Shown piece by piece: positions 5,446-10,743 of a DNA stretch of 10,743 nt; position 1 is the stretch's first letter; every line of letters begins with the position of its first letter. Made by a program: the position numbers and the translations under genes. Under the pieces are notes generated by a model that was not told where the DNA came from, did no database searches, and worked only from the letters and a program-made list of their open reading frames with translations. Source of the stretch: Clostridiales bacterium (GTDB lineage: Bacteria; Bacillota; Clostridia; Christensenellales; UBA3700); assembly GCA_014799645.1 (NCBI GenBank), contig JAAVHQ010000003.1, forward strand, positions 1-10,743. Direction: 5' to 3'.

Positions 5446-6183
5446 ATGGCAAAGAAAACAAAGCAGACCAAAGAAAAAAGAACCGGCGCTCCCTCTCAAG
5501 CGGGAGTAAAAGTTGCTCAATTCTTCAAAAAGAATATTTACGTTATCTTGATGATCGTATGTATTCTCGCAATCGCTACCATGATCACGGTAGCAGTAGT
5601 AGTCAACAATAGAGGCGAGGGTAACGAGGTACTTAAACCTATTGAGCCGGACGATCCGACCACACCGGACAATCCGGTTATCACACCGCCTGACAACAAC
5701 GAACCGGACGATCCTGTTGTTACACCGCCGACGCCAGACCAACCAAACGAACCGGTAGTCAAAGAATTTATTCTTACAAGTCCGCTTGATAGTTACACGA
5801 TGGGTCAGGAATTCTACGACGCAGAGTTGGTATGGCACACCACTCAAAAGCACTGGGCAACACACGAGGGCGTAGACTTTATGGCAGCGGCAGGCAGCGA
5901 AGTCAGATGTATGTTTGACGGAGAAGTCAAGAGCGTCACGACGGACAGCTATTACGGCACGGTAGTCACAATCTCGCACCAAGACGGATTTGAATCAGTA
6001 TACAAGTTGCTTGACGAAGTTACTTTGAAACAAGGCGACAGCGTTGCGCAAGGTCAAGTCATCGGCAAAGTATCGGACAGCGCGCTTGTAGAAACGGCTG
6101 ACGGACCGCATTTGCACTTAGAACTCACAAAGGACGGCAAGCGTGTCAATCCATTAGAGTATATGCTTCAAGGCGACAAATAA
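5446..6183 (+). CDS. Membrane-anchored M23 metallopeptidase, SpoIIQ-like
   Basis: This is a 245-residue LytM/M23 zinc endopeptidase-type protein. It has a basic cytoplasmic tail (1-30), one membrane segment (31-53), a Pro/Asp-rich linker (about 66-104) with imperfect repeats such as PDNPVITPP and PDDPVVTPP, and the M23 domain (about 109-240). The zinc ligand motifs are complete: H140 and D144 (HEGVD), H178 (ISHQDG) and the HLH pair H222/H224. The family cleaves peptidoglycan cross-links. A single-pass topology with one M23 domain is that of SpoIIQ, the forespore partner of the engulfment channel. B. subtilis SpoIIQ lacks a zinc ligand, whereas this copy keeps all of them. A very strong AGGAGGT (5434-5440) overlaps the previous stop codon. 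A general cell-wall hydrolase of vegetative cells is the alternative. Confidence 0.88.
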   Translation: MAKKTKQTKEKRTGAPSQAGVKVAQFFKKNIYVILMIVCILAIATMITVAVVVNNRGEGNEVLKPIEPDDPTTPDNPVITPPDNNEPDDPVVTPPTPDQPNEPVVKEFILTSPLDSYTMGQEFYDAELVWHTTQKHWATHEGVDFMAAAGSEVRCMFDGEVKSVTTDSYYGTVVTISHQDGFESVYKLLDEVTLKQGDSVAQGQVIGKVSDSALVETADGPHLHLELTKDGKRVNPLEYMLQGDK

Positions 6184-6191
6184 AAATTTAA

Positions 6192-6222
6192 TGCGGATGG
6201 GAAAACTCATCCGCAATTTTTT
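6192..6222 (+). terminator. Intrinsic terminator of the M23 operon
   Basis: The ten-base-pair stem 6192-6201 / 6206-6215 (TGCGGATG.. with CATCCGCA, one G-T wobble) has an AAAA loop and is followed by T's at 6217-6222. It lies 8 nt after the M23 stop. Confidence 0.85.
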
Positions 6223-6256
6223 ATAGGTAATAAGTAATAGGGAATGGTGAAGAAGC

Positions 6257-6292
6257 AAAAAAAGAAAAGCGAAGAATTTCGCTTTTCTTTTT
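6257..6292. terminator. Bidirectional terminator between convergent genes
   Basis: GAAAAGCGAA (6264-6273) and TTCGCTTTTC (6278-6287) form a stem with a 4-nt loop. It is flanked by an A tract (6257-6263) and a T tract (6288-6292), so it works on both strands. It sits 17 nt beyond the stop of the minus-strand DUF1540 gene and backs up the M23 terminator. Confidence 0.75.
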
Positions 6293-6308
6293 CGCTATTC
6301 AATTTAGG

Positions 6309-6623
6309 TTACTGCTCGACGCGCTTTGTAAAGCACTTCGTACGCATCATACCGTCCGCGACGTTGACTATTTGAGAGCAACAAGCGTTGTTGTAGTTGT
6401 AACAGCATTTTGTGCTGTCGCACTGAATACATACTTGGTCGTTTTCGTTGAAGTCAAAGTCTTTTGCCGCTTCTATGTTTGTCTTTTCCTGTTCTAGCAC
6501 GCCGTATTCGCGTTTTTGTTTTGTCTTGCATACGCCGTTTTTAGAGATAAAAATCACGCCCGCGTTGCAATGACAGTTGCAGTTGTGTTCGCAGTTGCGC
6601 GTTGTACATTTAAGTCCCGACAT
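6309..6623 (-). CDS. DUF1540 domain-containing cysteine-rich protein
   Basis: This small protein of 104 residues has 13 cysteines and no signal peptide. It has two Cys clusters, as in clostridial DUF1540 proteins: an N-terminal one (C6, C11, C15, C17, C19, C32) and a C-terminal one (C65, C68, C73, C74, C81, C82, C97) with the closing RTKCFTK. The central acidic segment NIEAAKDFDFNEND is also typical. The family is presumed to bind metal or form disulfides; its function is not established, though members are often encoded in spore formers. A perfect AGGAGGT (minus strand, 6629-6635) is 5 nt before the ATG. Upstream is a promoter-like match to the sigma-G pattern. It is transcribed alone, divergent from rplI and convergent with the M23 operon. 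Confidence 0.9.
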   Translation of the reverse strand: MSGLKCTTRNCEHNCNCHCNAGVIFISKNGVCKTKQKREYGVLEQEKTNIEAAKDFDFNENDQVCIQCDSTKCCYNYNNACCSQIVNVADGMMRTKCFTKRVEQ

Positions 6624-6652
6624 ACGATACCTCCTAATTTTGTTTTCGTTTA

Positions 6653-6681
6653 TAGTATTGTCATTTAAGACTTAATTATGC
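6653..6681 (-). promoter_or_regulatory. Forespore (sigma-G-like) promoter candidate of the DUF1540 gene
   Basis: Reading the minus strand: GCATA (6677-6681), a 17-nt spacer, and AATACTA (6653-6659). The Bacillus sigma-G consensus is roughly GHATR, 17-18 nt, CATnHTA, so the -35 is perfect and the -10 matches at 6 of 7. The expected start near 6645 leaves about 10 nt before the AGGAGGT. A sigma-A reading (TATAAA at 6649-6654) has no acceptable -35. Confidence 0.5.
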
Positions 6682-6698
6682 GAAGTTGGGAATTCTTA

Positions 6699-6727
6699 TT
6701 GCATAGCGTCGATTTATGTGATAAAAT
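6699..6727 (+). promoter_or_regulatory. Extended -10 promoter for rplI
   Basis: TTGCAT (6699-6704), a 17-nt spacer, and TAAAAT (6722-6727) preceded by TG at 6719-6720. The ribosome binding site AGAGGTG (6740-6746) lies 4 nt before the ATG at 6751. Confidence 0.7.
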
Positions 6728-6750
6728 ATAGAAAAGAGTAGAGGTGAAAT

Positions 6751-7206
6751 ATGAAAGTATTATTGCTCAAAGACGTGAAGACCGTGGGAAAGAAAGGCGA
6801 AATCGTCGAAGTCAACGACGGCTACGCGCGCAACTTTTTGATGAAAAAGGGACTTGCTCAACAAGCTACGGCAAGCGTAATAAACGAGACGAATCAAAAG
6901 AACGCTTCCATTGCAAGACAAAAGCAAAAAGAGTATGACGAAGCGGTTGCTATGGCAAATACTCTCAACGGTAAGACAATAAAAATCGCCATTAAGTTTG
7001 GCGAAAACGGCAAGCCTTTCGGCGCGGTTACTTCCAAGGAAATCGCTCAAGAACTTGCGAATATGGGATATGATATCGACAAAAAGAAGATAAATCTCAA
7101 AGACTCGATAAAGAGCGCTGGTCTATTCGACGTCGAGTTGAAAGTATACTCGGGCGTAAGCGCGACGGTAAAAGTCAACGTCTGCCAAGCGGACTCGCAA
7201 GAGTAA
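6751..7206 (+). CDS. rplI: 50S ribosomal protein L9
   Basis: L9 binds 23S rRNA and extends from the ribosome as two small domains joined by a long helix, helping keep the reading frame. This protein has 151 residues, close to the usual 147-150. The N-terminal rRNA-binding domain is MKVLLLKDVKTVGKKGEIVEV..GYARNFLMKKGLA (1-37). A charged connecting helix spans about 41-75. The C-terminal domain has FGENGKPFGAVTSKEIA (about 84-100) and the final strand DVELKVYSGVSATVKVNV. The gene is flanked by its own promoter and a strong terminator, so it stands alone here, without the rpsF/rpsR or dnaB genes often near it. Identification is certain. Confidence 0.97.
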   Translation: MKVLLLKDVKTVGKKGEIVEVNDGYARNFLMKKGLAQQATASVINETNQKNASIARQKQKEYDEAVAMANTLNGKTIKIAIKFGENGKPFGAVTSKEIAQELANMGYDIDKKKINLKDSIKSAGLFDVELKVYSGVSATVKVNVCQADSQE

Positions 7207-7244
7207 TTTGACTGCGCTGACAAATAGATTATTAAAGAGCATTA

Positions 7245-7272
7245 AAAAGCCCCGTTTTGAAACGGGGCTTTT
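7245..7272. terminator. Strong bidirectional terminator between rplI and the zinc peptidase gene
   Basis: AAAAGCCCCGTTT (7245-7257) is perfectly complementary to AAACGGGGCTTTT (7260-7272), a GC-rich stem with A and T flanks that ends transcription from either side. It lies 38 nt after rplI and 12 nt beyond the minus-strand stop at 7285. Confidence 0.9.
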
Positions 7273-7284
7273 GTTTATTCGATT

Positions 7285-8013
7285 TCAACGTTTATTATTT
7301 CTTCTCGAACTTAGAAGCATAAGCAGTATTCTTGCGACTTGCGTGAGCGAGTAGAGGAAAGACAGCAGATAGGTCTGCGCGGCTTTTCCCAATACCTTGG
7401 ACGCGATTGGCAATTCGTCGTTGGCAAGAATATTGAGATCTGCAAGTTGGTCTTTTGCGCGTCTGCTCGCATTATATTCGCAAGGCAGAGTAGCGAGAGT
7501 GAAAATGCAGTAGAATGCGTAACATATCAATGCGATAAGATAGCATATCGAAGATAAGTTGACGGGAAGAGCCATTGCAAAGAATTCAAGTATAATACCC
7601 AAAATCAAAAATGGGGTAATGAGTTTTGACGTGAAGTTGACTACCGGCACGAGCGCGGAACGGAATTTTATCGGAGCGTACTCGTCTGCGTGTTGGATAG
7701 CGTGACCGACTTCGTGAGCCGCAACGCTGATTGCCGCGACCGACGTGGAGTTTATCGTCGCGGAAGATAGGTACACGGTATTGTTTCTCGGGTCGTAGTG
7801 GTCGGTCAATACTCCCGCGCAACCTGCGATTTGCACGTTGAAAAGATTGTTTGCGTCCAAAATCTTTCTGGCAACTTCCTTTGCGCTAAGTCCGCAAGAA
7901 GCGAATACCCGATTATATTTTGTAAATGTCGTCTTTACGCCTACGCTGACGAATATCATAGCGAGCATTAACGGCAAAGATAACGACGCGAGGATAACGA
8001 TTAAAATTTCCAT
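7285..8013 (-). CDS. YugP-like neutral zinc metallopeptidase, membrane-embedded
   Basis: The protein has 242 residues and belongs to the Zn_peptidase_2 (YugP) group. It has an N-terminal membrane segment (about 3-24), the conserved GVLTDHYDPRNNTVYLS (67-83), and AAISVAAHEVGHAIQHAD (93-110) with the zinc-binding HEVGH at 100-104. SALVPVVN (119-126) and further membrane segments follow at about 131-150 and 154-175. E179 in LPCEYNASRRA is a likely third ligand. The C-terminus ends in basic residues. Substrates of the family are not well known; a membrane-protein quality-control role like HtpX is a reasonable guess. GGAG (minus strand, 8022-8025) is 8 nt before the ATG. It has its own promoter at 8043-8071 but could also receive read-through from the gene at 8088-9017, as no terminator lies between. 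Confidence 0.9.
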   Translation of the reverse strand: MEILIVILASLSLPLMLAMIFVSVGVKTTFTKYNRVFASCGLSAKEVARKILDANNLFNVQIAGCAGVLTDHYDPRNNTVYLSSATINSTSVAAISVAAHEVGHAIQHADEYAPIKFRSALVPVVNFTSKLITPFLILGIILEFFAMALPVNLSSICYLIALICYAFYCIFTLATLPCEYNASRRAKDQLADLNILANDELPIASKVLGKAAQTYLLSFLYSLTQVARILLMLLSSRRNNKR

Positions 8014-8042
8014 TTTAATTACTCCGGTTGTATAATAGGATA

Positions 8043-8071
8043 ATTATATCATACAAAAGAAGTATACGCAA
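8043..8071 (-). promoter_or_regulatory. Extended -10 promoter of the YugP-like gene
   Basis: On the minus strand: TTGCGT (8066-8071), a 17-nt spacer, and TATAAT (8043-8048) preceded by TG (8050-8051), giving TGATATAAT, identical to the -10 element at 601-609. It sits in the 74-nt gap after the upstream gene's stop. Confidence 0.7.
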
Positions 8072-8087
8072 TATAAGCGAGAAAATT

Positions 8088-9017
8088 TTACAAGAGATTG
8101 ACTTTGGTAATTTTACCGCCGGTGACTGTGAATTTATACGTTCGGGTAAAAAATCCGCCTTCGCCCGAATACACGAGGGTGACGACGAAAGGAGTATATT
8201 CCAAGCAGTCGCATATTTCTATAAAATCGCCGAAAAAAGCCTTGAAGTCAAAGCCTTTCATTGAGTAGGCTACGCACCTTTGCGCGCAGTCTTCGTCGCG
8301 ACAGTTGAGGCTTTCGAGAAAGACGTAGGGGATAAGTTCGTCGACGTAAACGTGATTGCAAGCGTATTCAAAGTGACGGCTGACTTCCACAAAGCCGTCT
8401 TGGCAAAAACAAATTTTGCGCACGCACTTTCTTGCCATGGTGTCGTCAAGTCTGTCGTAGACTATCAATCCGTCTTCTTCGCAGTATATTTCGTCGCAGA
8501 TAAGCGAAAGGAGCGGGGTGTAGTCGTCGAGATAGTGAAGTATGCCGACGTAGGTCTTGCCGTTGTCAAGTTCGGCAAATATCGCGAGCAGTTGACCTTC
8601 TGAAATGGACGCGATTTTGAAATCGCAATTTATTACTTTCGTGGGTACGTCTATATAATAAATCTCGTTTTCAGTCTCGACTACGATTTTATGTCCTTCT
8701 TTGCATTTGCAACTTATGCAGTGCGAGCGAGAGTTTGGACAATCGACGAAGTGTTGGATATACGTTTGCTCATCCACGCCGATAGGTTTTTTGACGGGGC
8801 AGAATTTGACTATATAGTCCTTGCCGTGCTTGATAAAACACAACTCGTTGGTACTCGAAATTTTGTTGTTGCAAGCGTAGGTAACAGGGCGGTAAGAGTT
8901 GTCGAAAGGTATGTATTGCATACAAAAATTTTCGCCGACTTTGGCTCTGTCGCCGTTGCATCTTATTCCGTCGATGAGGATAATGCCTTTTGGTTTGTCA
9001 AAAAAGAGTCTTGCCAT
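8088..9017 (-). CDS. Cysteine-rich hypothetical protein
   Basis: I do not recognise this 309-residue protein. It has no signal peptide or membrane segment, so it is probably cytoplasmic. It is notable for 21 cysteines (about 7 percent), spread along the whole length, including a tight set at C93, C100, C103, C105 (CISCKCKEGH) and another at C198, C203, C205. The spacing suggests one or more metal sites. The rest looks strand-rich (IVVETENEIYYIDVP, VVTLVYSGEGGFFTRTYKFTV), with the last strand close to the C-terminus. The start at 9017 is supported by GGGAGAA (minus strand, 9025-9031) 7 nt upstream. It is followed after 74 nt by the YugP-like gene on the same strand. Base composition and codon use look like the neighbours. 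Confidence 0.85.
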   Translation of the reverse strand: MARLFFDKPKGIILIDGIRCNGDRAKVGENFCMQYIPFDNSYRPVTYACNNKISSTNELCFIKHGKDYIVKFCPVKKPIGVDEQTYIQHFVDCPNSRSHCISCKCKEGHKIVVETENEIYYIDVPTKVINCDFKIASISEGQLLAIFAELDNGKTYVGILHYLDDYTPLLSLICDEIYCEEDGLIVYDRLDDTMARKCVRKICFCQDGFVEVSRHFEYACNHVYVDELIPYVFLESLNCRDEDCAQRCVAYSMKGFDFKAFFGDFIEICDCLEYTPFVVTLVYSGEGGFFTRTYKFTVTGGKITKVNLL

Positions 9018-9035
9018 ATAATAATTCTCCCGTTT

Positions 9036-9041
9036 ATTATA
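9036..9041 (-). promoter_or_regulatory. -10 element upstream of the cysteine-rich gene
   Basis: A perfect TATAAT on the minus strand lies 18 nt before the ATG at 9017. The start of transcription would fall near 9029, inside or just at the edge of the GGGAGAA. No good -35 is visible, and the terminator of the upstream lipoprotein gene ends at 9064. Confidence 0.4.
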
Positions 9042-9063
9042 TGCAGGGCGTGAAAGAAAAATG

Positions 9064-9090
9064 AAAAAGGCGTCGCGATTTTGCGACGCC
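9064..9090 (-). terminator. Terminator of the lipoprotein gene
   Basis: GGCGTCGC (9069-9076) and GCGACGCC (9083-9090) form an 8-bp GC-rich stem with a 6-nt loop. On the minus strand the stem is followed by five T's (9064-9068). It begins 21 nt past the lipoprotein stop at 9112. Confidence 0.85.
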
Positions 9091-9111
9091 GTGATTTTAT
9101 ATCAAAATATT

Positions 9112-10041
9112 TTATGCGTTTATAGAGTAGGAATATTCGATAGATTTGAGTTTGTAGGTCATTTTGCCTTCTTTAATCATTACTACTGCGCGAGACGCGA
9201 ATTTATCTCCGTCTTGCATTTTCAAAGGATATGCCGAGATATAGCAAGAAATCGTACCTCTTACCAAAGAAGAATTAGTGCTTGTGAAAGTACAGCAACT
9301 TGACGGGATAACGGAAGTCAAATTGCTTTCGCCCTCTGCGACTTCTTTGTCAAGTAAGAATTGATTGTCAACGGATGCGATCATGCTCGCAAGATAGGTT
9401 ACGCCAAAAGTCGACTTGGACACTTTTTGACTTTCACCGCTTGCGGAGTAAGTCGCCACGTTGATGGATAGAGTAGATGTCAAATCTGTCGTTCTTGCAA
9501 ATTGATAAATATACGAATTGTCGTAATTCATCAAAGCGGTCTTGTATTTTACGGAATCGTCGCTTACCGCGCCGTCGACGATAAAAGTCGCGTTGATACG
9601 CTTTGTATCGTAAGAAGTAATTATCTCGACGCTATTGTCCGACTTCTCTTGAACGTAGCAAAGTTTAGGAGCGAGATTGAGGTCGGTATAACTCACGCTA
9701 CGTCTTTCGTACGTTTTGCCGTCGGCAGTCGCGTTCATTTCCGTCTCGAATTTGTAGCCTGAGAAATTTTCAATCGTACGGTTTTGCTCTTCATTAGAAG
9801 TGGTGATTGTTACGGTCTTGTTGTAGACGTAACTCATTTTAGATACGTACGTTCCGACGTTTACTTCGCCGTCAAAGACGTCGTAGACGCAAGTTTCGTT
9901 TCCGCCCGTATGCCATCCGAGATTGCTTTCGATTTGTTCTCTGACGTTCTTTGCGCTGAAAGACTGCTTACAGCCCACGAGCGCAAGGGTAGTTGTCAAC
10001 AAGAGTATAATTACAAGTATAATAGTAAGTGACTTTTTCAT
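9112..10041 (-). CDS. Predicted lipoprotein of unknown function
   Basis: The start at 10041 gives a clean lipoprotein signal peptide: MKKS, a hydrophobic core, and the lipobox LVGC with the lipidated cysteine at residue 24. A longer frame reaches back to 10113 but would place the signal internally and upstream of the promoter. The 309-residue product is then an exported, membrane-tethered protein. The mature part is rich in Ser, Thr, Tyr and Asn and looks strand-rich, with repeated TxYxRxS/KTY-type patches and no catalytic motif I can name. No ribosome binding site precedes the ATG, and the -10 TATAAT ends only 9 nt upstream, so translation may be leaderless. It is monocistronic by its terminator and divergent from addB. 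The family is unknown to me. Confidence 0.85.
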   Translation of the reverse strand: MKKSLTIILVIILLLTTTLALVGCKQSFSAKNVREQIESNLGWHTGGNETCVYDVFDGEVNVGTYVSKMSYVYNKTVTITTSNEEQNRTIENFSGYKFETEMNATADGKTYERRSVSYTDLNLAPKLCYVQEKSDNSVEIITSYDTKRINATFIVDGAVSDDSVKYKTALMNYDNSYIYQFARTTDLTSTLSINVATYSASGESQKVSKSTFGVTYLASMIASVDNQFLLDKEVAEGESNLTSVIPSSCCTFTSTNSSLVRGTISCYISAYPLKMQDGDKFASRAVVMIKEGKMTYKLKSIEYSYSINA

Positions 10042-10050
10042 AATGTCTAT

Positions 10051-10078
10051 ATTATAACACAATTGAGGTGAATTGCAA
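10051..10078 (-). promoter_or_regulatory. Extended -10 promoter of the lipoprotein gene
   Basis: On the minus strand: TTGCAA (10073-10078), 16 nt, and TATAAT (10051-10056) preceded by TGT. The expected start is near 10043, 0-3 nt before the ATG at 10041. The 10-bp palindrome AATTGCAATT (10071-10080) covers the -35, and CAATT-N6-AATTG (10060-10075) fills the spacer, so an operator is possible here. Confidence 0.7.
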
Positions 10079-10097
10079 TTATTTTTATTGTAATATA

Positions 10098-10126
10098 TTG
10101 CCATTAAAGTCAAAAATTGTTACAAT
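10098..10126 (+). promoter_or_regulatory. Extended -10 promoter of addB
   Basis: TTGCCA (10098-10103), a 17-nt spacer, and TACAAT (10121-10126) preceded by TG at 10118-10119. A start 6-8 nt downstream falls on or beside the A of the addB ATG (10133). There is no purine-rich ribosome binding site between. Confidence 0.65.
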
Positions 10127-10132
10127 TAGTAT

Positions 10133-10743
10133 ATGATTGAATTGATTTTGACAAATACGTTGGACAGCGCGCCGATACTTGAAAAACTCAAATCGTCGAC
10201 CGCGTCCTCCAAAAAGCACATGCTTTTCGTGCCCGATAGATTTTCTCTGTCCTATCAAAAAGCCGTGCTTGAATATTTGAATATCAAAGGCACTTTCGAT
10301 ATAGAAGTGACGTCATTTCCCAGGCTTGCTAATCAATTGTTGAAAGGCAAATCCCGTCTTTTGGACAAGCAGTCGGAAATAATGTTGCTTAGAAAAGTTA
10401 TAGAAGACAATAAAGAAAATTTGCTTTGCTTCAACAAGATAGGCAGAAGCGCGGATTTTGTGGGCGATATGTACGCGGCTATTTCGCAAATTCGCAACAG
10501 CAATATTCCGGTGGAGAAAATGGCTCAGGCGGTAGGCGATTTGCCCGAGAGGATAGCCAACAAGACCAAAGACATTGTCACGATTTACAAGGATTACGTC
10601 GAGTTTCTTCAAGAAGGATATACCGACGGCACGAGCAAATTGCAAGCGCTTGCCGACTTGATTTACAGTGGTATTCTCAACGATTACAATATCTATATAT
10701 CCGATTTTATGTCCTTTTCGAGCGTCGAATACGAGATAATCAA
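10133..10743 (+). CDS. addB: ATP-dependent helicase/nuclease subunit AddB, N-terminal part (runs off the window)
   Basis: AddB pairs with AddA to process double-strand breaks for recombination. The frame is open from ATG 10133 to the end of the window (203 codons) and therefore has no stop here. Recognition rests on HMLFVPDRFSLSYQKAVLEYL (29-49) followed by FDIEVTSFPRLANQLL, which matches the AddB pattern of VPEQFS.. then a strand and SFxRLa. RKVIEDNKENLLCF and the helical stretch after it also fit. An in-frame TAG at 10127 excludes an earlier start. The usual N-terminal Walker A (GRxGSGKT-like) is absent: residues 1-14 read MIELILTNTLDSAP. The diagnostic C-terminal nuclease and iron-sulfur cysteines are outside the window. 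The upstream gene is divergent; addA would be expected downstream. Confidence 0.85.
   Translation, partial: MIELILTNTLDSAPILEKLKSSTASSKKHMLFVPDRFSLSYQKAVLEYLNIKGTFDIEVTSFPRLANQLLKGKSRLLDKQSEIMLLRKVIEDNKENLLCFNKIGRSADFVGDMYAAISQIRNSNIPVEKMAQAVGDLPERIANKTKDIVTIYKDYVEFLQEGYTDGTSKLQALADLIYSGILNDYNIYISDFMSFSSVEYEII

Noticed and set aside
5419..5982. Minus-strand ORF with VRR/NNRIVR repeats
   Set aside because: The repeats mirror the Pro/Asp-rich linker of the M23 protein on the other strand.
10042..10113. ATG at 10113 as start of the lipoprotein
   Set aside because: It would bury the signal peptide 24 residues in and lies upstream of the promoter; 10041 gives a standard lipoprotein N-terminus.
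10313..10645. Minus-strand ORF in the addB region
   Set aside because: It is antisense to the conserved AddB frame, which stays open to the window edge.

Overview
The window looks like chromosomal DNA of a low-GC Bacillota, most likely an uncultured clostridial lineage. The evidence is the mix of gene families (acidic L7/L12 of bacterial type, AddB, YugP-type zinc peptidase, DUF1540 protein, YwmB-like plus SpoIIQ-like pair), AGGAGG ribosome binding sites, and U-tract terminators. I cannot place it more finely. There is no tRNA, rRNA, CRISPR array, transposase or recognisable defence system. Most genes are short, separately promoted units with compact terminators.

Layout. The left edge holds the end of rplL (1-354; its real start is outside the window), then a palindromic intergenic repeat and a terminator. 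A promoter at 581-609 drives a membrane-anchored S41 peptidase that appears split by a one-base frameshift (635-2130). Next is a free-standing hisC with its own promoter and a hairpin terminator that runs into the ribosome binding site of the next gene. That gene (3358-4482) is poorly recognisable and has a faint dehydrogenase-like look. The gap 4483-4976 is packed with structure: a second copy of the palindromic repeat, a perfect 11-bp palindrome, an 82-nt imperfect hairpin and a small terminator.

The two-gene operon 4977-6183 encodes a short YwmB-like membrane-anchored protein and a membrane-anchored M23 peptidase of SpoIIQ type with all zinc ligands intact. It converges on a Cys-rich DUF1540 gene (minus strand), whose upstream region has a good match to a forespore sigma-G promoter. 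Together these three suggest sporulation or spore-envelope functions, but that is inference. Divergent from the DUF1540 gene is rplI (L9), which converges on a YugP-like membrane zinc peptidase. Upstream of the peptidase, on the same strand, are a 309-aa cysteine-rich protein of unknown function and a 309-aa lipoprotein. Divergent from the lipoprotein, addB begins at 10133 and runs off the right edge.

The most interesting observations are: (1) the lipoprotein and addB share a 91-bp divergent region in which both promoters place transcription starts at or within about 3 nt of the ATG and neither gene has a Shine-Dalgarno, so both may be leaderless; (2) a dispersed palindromic repeat with a conserved CGTAC-N5-GTACG core follows two unrelated genes; (3) AddB lacks its usual N-terminal Walker A; (4) the S41 gene can be restored by one T; (5) six promoters share a TGn extended -10.
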